Of a stretch of 64,000 nucleotides of DNA, positions 44,764 through 55,849 are shown piece by piece (the first letter of the stretch is position 1; each line of letters starts with the position of its first letter). The notes beneath the pieces are model-generated. The model saw nothing but the letters and a program-made list of their open reading frames with translations. It was not told the DNA's origin and did no database searches. The position numbers and the translations under genes were made by a program. The stretch is taken from contig NC_090283.1 of NCBI RefSeq assembly GCF_037392515.1, forward strand, positions 23,712,749-23,776,748, given 5' to 3'. This DNA comes from Haliotis asinina. Taxonomy: Eukaryota; Mollusca; Gastropoda; Lepetellida; Haliotidae.

Positions 44764-47757
44764 ATGTTGCTGGCGTTCAATCTATGTCCTACATGGTGGC
44801 AATGTCCTCACTGGGGGCTCCATTTGAAGATTTGCCTCATCTACCTTGATGACCTCATCATCTTTTCCAAGACTTATGAGGAACATATTAAACGTCTGGA
44901 GATGGTTTTCAAGCGACTTCAAGAATGTGGTCTCAAACTTGCTCCCAAAAAGTGCAAGTTTTTCAAACACCGAGTGAGATATGTTGGATATATCGTTTCC
45001 GCTGAGGGTATTGAGGCAGACCCAGAGAAGGTGGACAGGATAAAAAACTGGCCTACACCATCAACACCTGAGGAAGTTAGGAAGTTTCTCGGATTTGCTG
45101 GTTATTACCGTAAATTTGTGAAGAATTTTTCTAGTATTGCCAGACCTCTGTCTGACTTGATGCCAAAGACTGTCAAAAGATCAAGGAAACAAACCTCAAA
45201 GACTATGGGTTTCAAGTGGGGTCAGGACCAGCAACATGCCTTTGATAGGATCAAGACATGCCTTTCTATGCCTCCAGTTCTGGGGTATGCTGACTACACA
45301 AAGCCCTTTGAACTTCACATAGATGCAAGCACTCACGGTTTGGGAGCAGTCCTCTATCAGCACCAGGACGGCCACCTACAGGTAATTGCATACGCAAGTA
45401 GAGGATTGAAGCCTTCGGAACGAAACTACTCTGCCCATAAGTTAGAATTTTTGTGCTTAAAGTGGTCAATTTCCGAAAAGTTCCACGATTATCTGTATGG
45501 AAATGACTTCGTCGTGATGACTGACAACAACCCTCTAACCTATGTCCTAACTACAGCTCGTCTAGACGCTACTGGACATCGCTGGTTAGCCTCTCTAGCC
45601 AACTATAACTTTACCATCAAGTACAGATCAGGAAAATCCAATATTGATGCTGACATTCTGTCCAGATTACCTCAGAGAGAAGATCAAGTACAAAGGGAAG
45701 AGATAAACAGGGACTCGGTTAGAGCTATCTGTGATGTATTGCAAGTTCGTAGCCTTGTTGAAAGTTTGGTTCTTTCCACTCCTGACTTCGACGAACACGA
45801 GGAGACACCTGAAGACAGATGTGACTTTAATGCCAGAGATTGGAGACGAACTCAGTCAAAAGATCAAGAGCTTGCTATCATAATTGACCATCTCAGGAAT
45901 AAAACAAGACCGGATAGGACACAGTTTCTTGGGAATCAAGAGATGACAACGCTGTTGAAGAGTTTCCAGCACTTTCAGCTGAAGCGAGGTGTTCTTTATC
46001 GGGTCACCAACAGGGATGGAGAAGAACAGGAACAGTTAGTACTTCCAACCAGATGTCGATCTGCTGCATTACGAAGTCTCCATGACAATGTGGGACATCC
46101 AGGGAGAGACAGAACCTTGGCACTTATCAAAGACAGATTTTATTGGCCTGGAATGACAAAGGATGTAGAAGCCCATGTTCAACAATGTGTGCCATGTTTG
46201 CGTCGTAAAACACCAACAGGAAGAGCACCACTCGTCAGCATAGAAACATCACAGCCTCTAGAGCTTGTGTGCATGGACTTCCTCACTCTAGAACCATCAA
46301 AGGGAGGACAGCAACATGTTCTAGTAGTGACTGACCACTTCACCCGTTATGCCCAGGCCTATCCAACCAAAAACATGACGGCCAAGACAACTGCTGAAGT
46401 TTTCTTCAACAATTTCATCATACATTATGGGATACCTAAGCGCATCCACTCGGATCAAGGACCCAACTTCACTGGTAAACTAATGCAGGAGTTATGTCAG
46501 CTACTGAAGATCAACAAGTCGCGAACTACACCATACCACCCTATGGGGAATGGAATGTGCGAACGCTTCAACAGGACGCTCCGCAACATGCTTGGCACTC
46601 TTGATCCGGACAGTAAGAAGAATTGGCGAGCCCATGTCGGACCATTAGTGCATGCATACAACTGCACACGCCATGAATCTACAGGATTTGCACCATTTTT
46701 TTTGATGTATGGACGCCATCCACGTCTCCCAGTGGACATAGCCTTTGGACTTGACATGGGGACAGCCAAGCAGAAGTCCATGGCCAGTTATACAAGTGAA
46801 CTGAAAGATCGTCTCACCCAGGCCTATGACATAGCCTCTATTGCTGCCAGGAAATCCCAGTCCCGGAACAAGAATCTTTATGATCAGAAAGCTAGGGCAG
46901 CAATTCTTGAAAAGGGTGACAGAGTACTTGTGAAGGTTGTTGCATTTGATGGCAAGCATAAGTTAGCTGACAAATGGGAGCAAGACATTTATGTTATCTT
47001 AGACCAACCGAATCCATCCATACCAGTGTTTGTCCTTGGTAAGGAGAATGGACAAGGGCGGACAAGAACCTTGCATAGGAATTTATTACTTCCTATTGGA
47101 TCTCTTCCCCATTCAGCACCAGTGCCCAAGCCAAGAAAATGCAAGCCTCCACAACCAAAGCCAACCGTTCGACAGACACCGAGGGAAGACACCACAGGCA
47201 GCACAGGGAGTGAAGATGGAGTAGATGAAGGAGAAGACATTATGTATATCTCCACTCAACATTCAGATTCTTCAGGGTCAGTTTTATATCAAGCTGACAG
47301 GCCACTTGAAGACAAGCTGAATGAAGATACTGAGGATGCGGATCGTGCCGATTTTGAAACTAAGAAGACTGTAGATGCTGAATCACAAGAACAGCATTCA
47401 GAAGAATTTCCAGTTCCACCTGTGGATGTTCTTTCAGACGCTGAACCTGCAGTTCAGCCAGCAGATGTCCTGTCAGACACTGAGACTCCAGTTCCGCCTG
47501 TGGATGCCCCACCAGATAGAGAACCTGCTGCTGATGTGCCAGTGCAACCAGAGCCTCGACCAAGAAGATCTGTTCGAGATAGACGACCACCAAGTTGGAT
47601 GAGCAGAGGCGAGTTTGCACTTTCTGCAGTTACGCAGCCAGACTGGTTAGCTCGAGCAAACTATCTCAGTTCTTTAATAGAGGAGGGGGTGCTCGAGGGC
47701 CAACCAAAACGTCTTTCCGATGCACTACTGGATCTGGTCACCGGAAAGAACAAATGA
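44764..47757 (+). CDS. Truncated pol of the inner Gypsy element: RT (C-terminal half), RNase H, integrase
   Basis: The polyprotein copies and integrates element RNA. True similarity starts near 44818; the first ~18 residues from the ATG at 44764 do not match RT, so this is not the native start. RT YLDD is at 44842-44853, followed by the thumb (GFAGYYRKFVKNFSSIARPL). RNase H has DAST near 45322 and TDNNPL. Integrase has an HHCC finger (HDNVGHPG...CVPC) and DD35E at 46276 (MDF), 46453 (SDQG) and 46561 (CERFN). A basic C-terminal domain and a Pro/Asp/Glu-rich tail with VLSDAEP/VLSDTET repeats end at TGA. It is open throughout, but cannot make particles or a whole RT. Confidence 0.88.
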   Translation: MLLAFNLCPTWWQCPHWGLHLKICLIYLDDLIIFSKTYEEHIKRLEMVFKRLQECGLKLAPKKCKFFKHRVRYVGYIVSAEGIEADPEKVDRIKNWPTPSTPEEVRKFLGFAGYYRKFVKNFSSIARPLSDLMPKTVKRSRKQTSKTMGFKWGQDQQHAFDRIKTCLSMPPVLGYADYTKPFELHIDASTHGLGAVLYQHQDGHLQVIAYASRGLKPSERNYSAHKLEFLCLKWSISEKFHDYLYGNDFVVMTDNNPLTYVLTTARLDATGHRWLASLANYNFTIKYRSGKSNIDADILSRLPQREDQVQREEINRDSVRAICDVLQVRSLVESLVLSTPDFDEHEETPEDRCDFNARDWRRTQSKDQELAIIIDHLRNKTRPDRTQFLGNQEMTTLLKSFQHFQLKRGVLYRVTNRDGEEQEQLVLPTRCRSAALRSLHDNVGHPGRDRTLALIKDRFYWPGMTKDVEAHVQQCVPCLRRKTPTGRAPLVSIETSQPLELVCMDFLTLEPSKGGQQHVLVVTDHFTRYAQAYPTKNMTAKTTAEVFFNNFIIHYGIPKRIHSDQGPNFTGKLMQELCQLLKINKSRTTPYHPMGNGMCERFNRTLRNMLGTLDPDSKKNWRAHVGPLVHAYNCTRHESTGFAPFFLMYGRHPRLPVDIAFGLDMGTAKQKSMASYTSELKDRLTQAYDIASIAARKSQSRNKNLYDQKARAAILEKGDRVLVKVVAFDGKHKLADKWEQDIYVILDQPNPSIPVFVLGKENGQGRTRTLHRNLLLPIGSLPHSAPVPKPRKCKPPQPKPTVRQTPREDTTGSTGSEDGVDEGEDIMYISTQHSDSSGSVLYQADRPLEDKLNEDTEDADRADFETKKTVDAESQEQHSEEFPVPPVDVLSDAEPAVQPADVLSDTETPVPPVDAPPDREPAADVPVQPEPRPRRSVRDRRPPSWMSRGEFALSAVTQPDWLARANYLSSLIEEGVLEGQPKRLSDALLDLVTGKNK

Positions 47758-47770
47758 CGAGGACGTCATT

Positions 47771-47789
47771 TCAAGGAAGGGGGGAAGTG
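47771..47789 (+). other. Polypurine tract of the inner element
   Basis: AAGGAAGGGGGGAAG lies directly before the right LTR, where plus-strand synthesis would be primed. Confidence 0.8.
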
Positions 47790-48864
47790 TGTGGCAGACA
47801 CAACTATGTACATAGGGATTTTATTATTTTAATGTTTTCTGTTCTGTATATGTATATCTGTAGGCTGCTTAATAGGTCATGTGTCCCTCAAGCCCTTAAC
47901 GAACCCAAGCCATGACGTGATCAACTGATTGGCCAAGCTAAACCTCCAAATTAAAATCTTTGTCTAATAGCCTGCACTCTGCACAAAGTCACCACACAGA
48001 CAAGTTGACAGACACTTGACAAATCAGGTTAGTTTAATATATCTCTGTATATTTATATCATTTCACTTATATGTTGTAATAAGTTAAATATGTTCTATTA
48101 AACTACACTAGGCGTCTGATATTGCCTAAATGTCATCCATTATCTATAAACATAAATATGCTAAACCAGGCTTAGCAGTTGTAAGGTTCCTTTTGTAATT
48201 ACTAACAACTTTTCTATATCTTTGTGCTTGCGTGCATGAGAAATTTAAGTCCGAATGTGTTGTAGAATAGTCCTATTTTAATTCTGTCGTTTAGGTATGT
48301 GTATACAATATGTGCATATAACATTTCACACAGCACATAAGTTTTAAGCGTCTTACTCTTAGTTATGATAATAATTACATTTTATTCAGATATATTCGGG
48401 ATACAGACTGTTGCTTAGCTCGGTTGTCACCCCAGTCTCACCCACAGGGTAGGCTCATTGTTTGAATCATTCATTTCTGGTTTGCATTATTATCCATGTA
48501 TTCCATTAACTACTAGCATATCCATTACAGTAAAACACTGTAATATAGATCAGTTACCATCTAACCCATGTATTGTGTAAACAACTTCGTGACCTTGTTT
48601 AACTTAGAATGTTTATTCATATACGTCTTGTTATGCACTCAATAGGATAAGTCGTAACTTTATCGTGTATTTCATGTTTGCTAGTCTGTTTATAGCCACT
48701 GGTAATAAGTATTGCACACTGATGATTTTATGTACTATTCATTGTATCACTATTTCTGTAAATATTTCAGGGTGACTTATCGACCACGAAAATAAAGATT
48801 GCTCTGGCAATAGCTCACACCCGTAGCGTGTGTTTGTCGTCTGTACATTCACTGCCCTGCTACA
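47790..48864 (+). repeat. Right LTR of the inner element (1,075 bp)
   Basis: A copy of 42925-43999. It is followed by the second TATG target copy and then by the interrupted gag frame. Confidence 0.92.
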
Positions 48865-51800
48865 TATGCAAATACAGAAATCACTTCAGTTCGATGTGCA
48901 AGTTCAGAAAATCTCAAGTTCATTCAGTAGAAGATGAATATGCTAGCGATGAAGAAAATGAAGATGGGAATGACTATGTCCTAGCAATGAACACTGACAG
49001 AGATTATGAGAAAGTCATATGTGCAAACATGTACATTGAAGGACACATGACAAATTTCCAGCTGGACAGTGGTGCGACAACTAATGTAATGTCAAGTAGA
49101 GATTATGTTGCCATTACAAGAGACACAGAATTCAAGGAAACAGAGAAGACACAGAGAAGTCTTGTCATGTACAACAAAACAGAAATGCAGACCCTGGGAC
49201 AGAAGATTTTCACTGTGACAAACCCAATGAATGATGAGAGTTACAAGGTGAGATTTATAATTGTTGATGAGGACTGTAAGTCAATTCTAGGATCCAGAGC
49301 AGTACAACACATGCGTTTGATGACAGTGAACAGAGAGAACATAGCCAAAGTGGATGAAAAGATTGATCAAGGAGAAGAGCTAATGAAGAAATATGGAGAT
49401 GTCTTCAAAGGTGAAGGTCAGCTTGAAGGTGAACTGCACTTAGTGACAGATAACTCGGTGAATCCCGTCAAGTTACCATGCAGGAAATGGCCTCTCACAG
49501 TGAAGACCAAGGTGATAGATGAACTGGATAGGCTAATGAAACTAGGTATCATCACACCAGTTGACACTCCAACAGACTGGATAAGCAGTTTAGCTGTAGC
49601 GATGAAGCCCTCAGGAGCTGTACGACTGTGTATCGACCCGAAACCATTGAACAAAGCACTCAAAAGAAATGAGTACCCGATACCAACCATTGATGATATC
49701 CTACCTGAGCTACAGGGAGCCTACTACTTTACACACCTTGACGCCAAGAACGGATTTTGGCATGTCTGCCTAGATCAAGACAGTAGTTACCTTACTACGT
49801 TTGAGACGCCGTTCGGGAAGTACAGATGGCTAAGGATGCCGTTTGGAATATCTCCGGCGCCAGAAGAATTTCAAAGAAGAATGGACAATGCACTGAAAGG
49901 ACTGAACAGTGTATATGCAGCGCATGACGATCTGCTTGTATGGGGCAAAGGCAAGACACCCGAAGATGCTTCCATAGATCATGACAAGAACCTCGAACAA
50001 CTACTTCAACGTTGTAGAGAAACAGGATTGAAGCTAAACAGAGAGAAGGTTGAGTTGAAACAGATCCAGGTCAACTACTTAGGTCACGTGATATCCAAGG
50101 AAGGCTTGAGAGCTGACCCAAGTAAACTCGACGCCATTGAGAAGATGCCATCGCCAGAAGACAAGAGTGGAGTACAGCGTCTGATGGGTATGGTTGGTTA
50201 CCTACAGAAGTTTGCTCCCAATCTCTCCGAGGTATCTGCGCCAGTGCGGGAGTTGGTGAAGAAAGATATCAACTTTCGATGGGATGAACAGGTACATGGA
50301 CAAGCCTTTAGTGATATCAAGAAGATCCTGTCAAGTCCGCCAGTCCTTAGGTACTTCGACACAGAGTGCCAGACCACGACACTTCAATGTGACGCGTCTG
50401 AAAGTGGACTCGGAGCGTGCTTGCTTCAGGATGGCCAGCCAGTACAGTATGCCTCACGAGCATTAACCAGTACAGAGAAGGGTTACGCCCAAATTGAGAA
50501 AGAGATGTTAGCGATGGTGTTCGGACTAGAAAAGTTCGAGAGATATGTCTACGGAAGAAAAGTTCTTGTAGAAACTGATCACCAACCACTAGTGACAATA
50601 CACAAGAAGAGCCTATTATCAGCGCCAAAACGTCTACAGAGGATGCTTCTCCGAACACAGAAATATGAGTACGAAGTTGTGTACAAGAAAGGCAAGGAGA
50701 TGTACTTAGCCGACACACTCAGTAGAGCCTTCGTCTCAAGACCGGAGAAGGATGTTGAAAAGGAAGAGATCTTCTTAAAATCGCTTGAAGAAGAATTGCA
50801 GAGCATAGACATGACAGAGAACATTGCGGTTTCAAGCGAAAGACTCCAAGAGCTACAAACAGCTACAAAGTTGGACGAAGACCTATACCAGCTCATGAAA
50901 ATAATTCAGCAAGGATGGCCTGAAGACCTAGAGAGAGTTCCGAGGAATTTGAAACCATATGCAAATTTCCGAGAAGAATTGTCTGTACAAAATGGACTTG
51001 TCTTCAAAGTTGACAGAATTGTGGTGCCCTCAGCTGCACGACACATCATTATGGAGAGACTGCACATGAGTCACACTGGTATACAGGGATGTGTGAGACG
51101 AGCACGTGAGACAGTGTATTGGCCCAAAATGTACAGTGACATTGAAGACTATGTATCCAAGTGTAGTGTGTGCAACACCATACAGTCTAACCAGGGCAAG
51201 GAACCAATGATAAGTCACCAGATCCCGGAGCTGCCATGGCAATATATTGCCTGTGACTTGTTCGAATGCGACAAAAGGGACTACCTCATTACCGTCGATT
51301 TCTACTCTGACTTCTTCGAAATCGATAGGCTGGAAGGTAAAGCTGGAAACGAAGTTATCACCAAACTCAAGGCCCATTTCGCACGTCATGGAGCCCCACA
51401 GGTAGTTACTACTGACAACGGACCGCCATTCAACTCGCATAGTTTCTCAGACTTTGCTTCAGTATATGGATTTGAACACAATACCAGCTCACCAGGATAT
51501 GCTCAATCCAATGGCAAAGCTGAAAGTGCCGTGAAGATTGCAAAGACAATGCTACAGAAATCACATGAAGCCAAGTCGGATCCATTTCTAGCTCTCCTTG
51601 AGTTACGAAATATCCCAAATGAGAAGATGGGTTCATCACCAGTACAGCGTCTATTCGGTAGACGAACCAGAAGTCAGTTACCAGTGTCCAAACAGCTCTT
51701 GAAACCAGAGATACAGCCTAATGTTAAACAGAGACTCATTGAGAAGAAAGCTGTACAGATGTCTTACTACAACAAGAGCACCAGAGAACTACCGTCACTC

Positions 51801-52331
51801 CACAAGGGTGATATAGTCAGATTCCAGCCTCCAGGTCACAGAAGATGGATAAAAGCCAGAGTTGAAAACCAGGTAGATGTTCGATCCTACAGTGTTCGCA
51901 CAGAAGATGGTCGACAGTATCGTCGAAATAGAAGACACCTTCGAACATCAAAAGAACACTTTGCAGAAACGGGTATGTGGAAGAGATATCCGGTACCAGA
52001 TTCAACGCCTAGTCAACGTATGCAGCCACCACGTTTGAACCTGAGACCAGCAGGTTTGAACCCCAGACCAGCGCCAGCAGCAGTCAGCAGAAGACAGCCT
52101 GTTAAGCCACCAGCAGCAGACAGGTTGATGGATGTCAATCCTCCTCAGTGCTCCCCAGCGAAGCAGCCACAACCGATGCCGACTACACCACAACGAGGTC
52201 GACAACCCACTCAGCAGCCGCCGCCGCCGCCGATGTCTCCACCAAAGACTGACATTCCTGTTAGTCCACAGAGGACACTACGAGGCAGAGCAGTGAGAAG
52301 ACCTACCTACCTCAGTGACTACATATCATAA
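48865..52331 (+). CDS. Mag-like pol: end of Gag, protease, RT, RNase H, integrase
   Basis: This continues the gag frame from 48869 to TAA at 52329-52331, about 1,154 codons. The second zinc knuckle ends within the first ten residues (NHFSSMC). Protease has LDSGATTN at 49065. RT has LDAKNGFWHVCLD and, at the active site, AAHDDLLVWG (49923-49931), where Y/FxDD or IxDD would be usual. RNase H has CDASESGLG at 50391 and TDHQPL. Integrase has HMSHTG...CSVC and DD35E at 51255, 51414 and 51522 (35 residues between the last two). A Pro/Gln-rich tail of ~120 residues ends RPTYLSDYIS. There are no stops or frameshifts. Confidence 0.9.
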
Positions 52332-52411
52332 AGAGACTGTGTAGAGTTAGGATAGTGAAGAGACTGTGTAGAGTTAGGATAGTGAAGAGACTGTGTAGAA
52401 TTAGGATAGTG
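52331..52411 (+). repeat. Three 27-bp tandem repeats after pol
   Basis: The unit 'aagagactgtgtagagttag' plus 'gatagtg' starts at 52331, 52358 and 52385, with one substitution in the third. It lies in the 3' untranslated part of the Mag-like element. Confidence 0.95.
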
Positions 52412-52689
52412 TGAGCAATGAACAAATAGTTTGTGATGGACACACCTGATTTCAGTATTAGTGCAGGAAGCACAATCTTCAGTATTAATTTGAAGTTAAA
52501 GTTTTAAAGTAATTCTTTTGAATTATATTATAAAGATAAACAGTTTCAATGGACTGATGCTCAAACAACGAGAGACTGTCATCTTATTTCAGAGTATAGT
52601 TAAAAGCGTAACTGTTAAAAGAAATAAGATTTTCATAAGAGCTGAATTTTCATGAACTTTGAATTTAATCAGCTTATCGCTTTTCCTTA

Positions 52690-52701
52690 AAGAAAGAGGG
52701 A
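52690..52701 (+). other. Polypurine tract of the Mag-like element
   Basis: AAGAAAGAGGGA immediately before TGTTACGATG of the right LTR. Confidence 0.8.
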
Positions 52702-52856
52702 TGTTACGATGTTAGATCTGAATAATGAATGCTCCCTCGATACAAGGATTCAATGAATGCTCCCGGCATCCCAGCATGCCTTGTTCTATATCAAGATGGC
52801 GACAATATTAAACGTTGAAACTCACCTGCTAGTTTTTATTTAAAGTATACCAGACG
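52702..52856 (+). repeat. Right LTR of the Mag-like element (155 bp)
   Basis: Identical to 41863-42017 as read. Confidence 0.92.
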
Positions 52857-53660
52857 GGGAGGTGAGGCGCACACTGTTGAGTAAAAGTAAAATAATGAAA
52901 GGGTATGATATATGGGGGTGGGGCACATGGCCGGGCACACTTCAATTTCACTCTAGTTTCAGTGGTCATTGGCAAAATATCAGAGACACAGGGGTGTCTG
53001 AGTGCGTACCCCTACCTGCACCCCGATCTCTGGATCCGCCTATGTTCTGCTTTATGTTTTTCTGTTCTGTGAAGGGACAGATACTGAAGTTTGTTTGATT
53101 TTTATGATCAACGTATTGTCATTGTCACAACACGAGGCACGGTAGATGGTCATAAGAGAGTCATTATTTGTGAAATTCCCACAGACTTGCATGTAGATGA
53201 ACTTTTGCAAGAATAATTTTCATAAATGTAGTTTTGGTAGATCGCCAGTTGCTTTCATCTACTAGCTGGGAAATCATCTTCACGGCATACACAGTTTGTT
53301 CAATTTTTCGATAATTAATATATTACAAGAACTTCAACAGTTTAAACAACATATTTTAGACATACTAATCAGGTTTAACATGGCTGTCAATGGGATAGAT
53401 ATGTTAATGTATTAATTAAGTTGTACTTATGGTGTTTAATCAGGTGTCATTTGATAAAAAGTCAGCAGAAAGATGAAAGAAAATTATGCACACATAGCTA
53501 CAGATGATTTCCAGTATGTTTGAAAAATATCAAAATGAAACTGCTTCTACTCAGGTCATGAAAATTAGTCATGCAACAGTTCACTAACCTGTATAAATCT
53601 ATGGAAATTTCACTAATGATGACTTACAGCCAGCTAATATAACGACAGGCACAGGAAGTA
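52857..53660. other. Non-coding spacer between two LTR elements
   Basis: AT-rich, with no repeat structure or gene recognised. Confidence 0.5.
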
Positions 53661-54033
53661 CTTAGTGTTACGGCTGCGTGAATTCCACCTCCCGCCCTTA
53701 ATCACGTGACAGCCTAGTGGCTATCTTCAGTAAGGGCCGTGTTTGGTGTATGTAGAATTGCTGTCGCTACAGTTAAAATTATATTTCAATATTATGTTAT
53801 ATTACATCATTCTAATCCTTATTATGTGTACATTTTATTGGTGTGTGGTTGTTACACGTAGCTATTACTATTATGAAAATGTTGGAATTTAAAGTGTACC
53901 AACCCAGTATTGTAAGGCAGTTTGAAGTCGGTTAACTGCACTTTACGCTTGATATGTTTTCTTATGTCTATTTTTATGTGCATCATCGTAAAGAGGATGT
54001 TGTCAGCTTTATGCACATATATACTTTATATAT

Positions 54034-54687
54034 TGTTACGAGTGTGTATTTAATGTATATTTTATTATTAATTTGGTAATAATTATTATTGGGTCACAAT
54101 GTTTAGTCTTTTGAATAGTAAATATTATGGGTCACATTTCGTTTTAATATCTGGTCAACACTTTTAGTATTCTGGTATTCCGGAATTTACCTGCTCCTAG
54201 TTTTCGATGTTTCACTTCCGGAATACTGTTTCGCAACCATTCTACAGTGTTGACGACATCCGTTTGTGCCCGAACTTTCGGGAAGTGACTTAGCTTATAT
54301 ATAAATAGGCTGGTTGCCGTGTGGAGGGTGACACTCACACTGACATTCATTCATGTTTGCAGGATTACCACCAACGCTTGAAATCCTGTCTACATCATCT
54401 GCTGTCGCACCGATCGCTGTTTACATTTTGCCATAGCTGTTCCCTCTCACATCAAGACTTTGGTGAGTTTGATATATTGTATTTTTGTGACCCACTGACT
54501 TAGATTTTGTCTCTCTTGAATTGTACCTGAAGTCTGCATTGTTATATTGACTTGTGACTCTGTATATCTTGCTCTCGTCGTATTACAATATAGAATTTGA
54601 ACCTAAACAACTTGTCTTTGTTCTGTTTTGCTGGTTTACAAGGGGATTTGTTAAATAGTTTGTCACGGCAAATTCTTAACTGTAACA
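54034..54687 (+). repeat. Solo LTR, 654 bp, with 4-bp TSD ATAT, inside the left LTR
   Basis: The ends are TGTTACGAGTG and AACTGTAACA, flanked by ATAT (54030-54033 and 54688-54691). The right LTR has the uninterrupted site (near 59885), so insertion and its target copy can be read directly. It is the same family as 37066-37632. 'atataaatagg' near 54300 is a promoter-like box. Confidence 0.92.
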
Positions 54688-55088
54688 ATATACTTTGTTA
54701 TCCTATGGCACCCTATTCGGTAATTATCTTAATTTCAAAGGCACACTTCTCGCTTGTAAAGGGTCAGGGTAAAAGTCTCGCTCAGGCAGTTCCCCTCTGA
54801 GGTCCGCCAGCGGGCTATAAATAGGGTTAGCCAGAGGTCAGTAAGGCGGACCAACCAGAACCGGCAATGGACGACTGAGATGGCTAGCGAAGGATGGACT
54901 CTCCAGGTGATATTTGCTAAGTCGGAGTTGGGGTTAGGATTTAGGATAATCCTTTGTTGTTGAGCTTAAGATAGCTTTTTGTGAGTACTGTATGGTTGAA
55001 AACTCGTGCCCATTTATATTTTTGTTACCCTGGTATTCCTTTATGCTTTGAGGTATATCCTATTGTCCAGTCCTTCCTTGAGTTACTG

Positions 55089-55357
55089 ACCCGTGAAGGT
55101 CCCGGGGTAGAATAGGCCTTCAGCAACCCATGCTTGCCATAAAAGGTGACTAGGCTTGTCGTAAGAGGCGACTAACGGGATCGGGTGGTCAGACTAGCTG
55201 ACTTGGTTGACACATGTCATCGGTTCCCCATTGCGCAGATCGATGCTCATGTTGTTGATCACTGGATTGTCTGGTTCAGACTCGATTATTTACAGACCGT
55301 CGCCATATAGCTGGAATATTGCTAAGTGCGACGTAAAACTAAACTCACTCACTCACT
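55089..55357 (+). repeat. Repeat A inside the left LTR, 13-bp TSD
   Basis: A full repeat A ending in (ACTC)n, flanked by CCTTGAGTTACTG on both sides (55076-55088 and 55358-55370). The same insertion is present in the right LTR. Confidence 0.93.
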
Positions 55358-55849
55358 CCTTGAGTTACTGCCGGTCCTCATACTTGAGCCTATTAGAAAA
55401 TAGGGTGCCATCTATGCTTGTCATCCATTGTAAGTAAAACTATTTATCTATCTTAAGTATAATACAATTCTAAAACTTTTCTTATTCTATCTTATTTGGT
55501 TCTTATTTTATCTTTCACTGTTTCGGTTAACTGGAGGCAGGTTTGCCGGTGAAACGGGTTGGTTTGCCTAAATGTATTATTATCCCCTAGACTTTAATTT
55601 GTTTTGAGTCGAGTCACAGTAGAGTGACTCTGTCAGTGTAGATGTCACCGTAACATACTATTAACCTTGTTAATTGGAAGTTTGTTACGTAAGTATATGT
55701 GCACGTCGTAGAAATCTGACGGCCTGGGTTTATGACGAGTATTTTATGGTATGGTCTGCTACGGTGTTGTGTGGTGTCTGATATTATTTGTCAACTTGGA
55801 TAGATGTGGAGTTGTTGATGTCGCTTGAGGGAGCAGTCAGGTTAGGATG

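Larger units (their letters stand above)
42925..48864 (+). mobile_element. Second Ty3/Gypsy element, 5.94 kb, long LTRs, internally deleted
   Basis: 1,075-bp LTRs flank a 3.8-kb interior. The 4-bp target duplication TATG (42921-42924, 48865-48868) marks insertion into the gag of the Mag-like element. The interior lacks gag, protease and the first half of RT, yet pol from the RT active site onward is open, and the LTRs look identical in every stretch compared. It is a different lineage from its host element (long LTRs, different RT, different integrase tail). The exact clade is not assigned. Confidence 0.9.
41863..52856 (+). mobile_element. Mag-like Ty3/Gypsy LTR retrotransposon, interrupted by a second Gypsy element
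   Basis: The order is 155-bp LTR, tRNA-Leu type PBS, gag-pol in one open frame, tandem repeat, polypurine tract, identical 155-bp LTR. A 5,944-bp insertion (second element plus one TSD copy) splits gag near its end; without it the element is ~5.05 kb. Short LTRs, the tRNA-Leu PBS and the RT sequence point to the Mag lineage (K02A2.6-like), the group to which the bivalve element Steamer also belongs. Identical LTRs mean recent insertion. No target duplication is visible (GTCACT before, GGGAGG after), which is odd for so young a copy. Confidence 0.88.
53666..55655 (+). repeat. Left LTR of the Gmr1-like element, enlarged by insertions
   Basis: It starts TGTTACGGCTG and probably ends CACCGTAACA at 55655. 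It holds a solo LTR (54034-54687), one repeat A copy (55089-55357) and ~107 bp at 53780-53885, bounded by AAAAT, that the right LTR lacks. Without the solo LTR and the extra segment it is ~1.23 kb. Confidence 0.8.

Noticed and set aside
44764..44817. ATG at 44764 as the native start of the inner pol
   Set aside because: The first ~18 residues do not match RT; similarity begins abruptly just before YLDD. The frame is open by chance after a deletion.
46497..46959. Minus-strand frames of ~94-104 aa within the inner pol
   Set aside because: These are shadows of the integrase-coding frame.
48828..48864. ATG at 48828 as the start of the outer pol
   Set aside because: It lies inside the right LTR of the inner element; the true upstream part is the gag frame ending at 42924.
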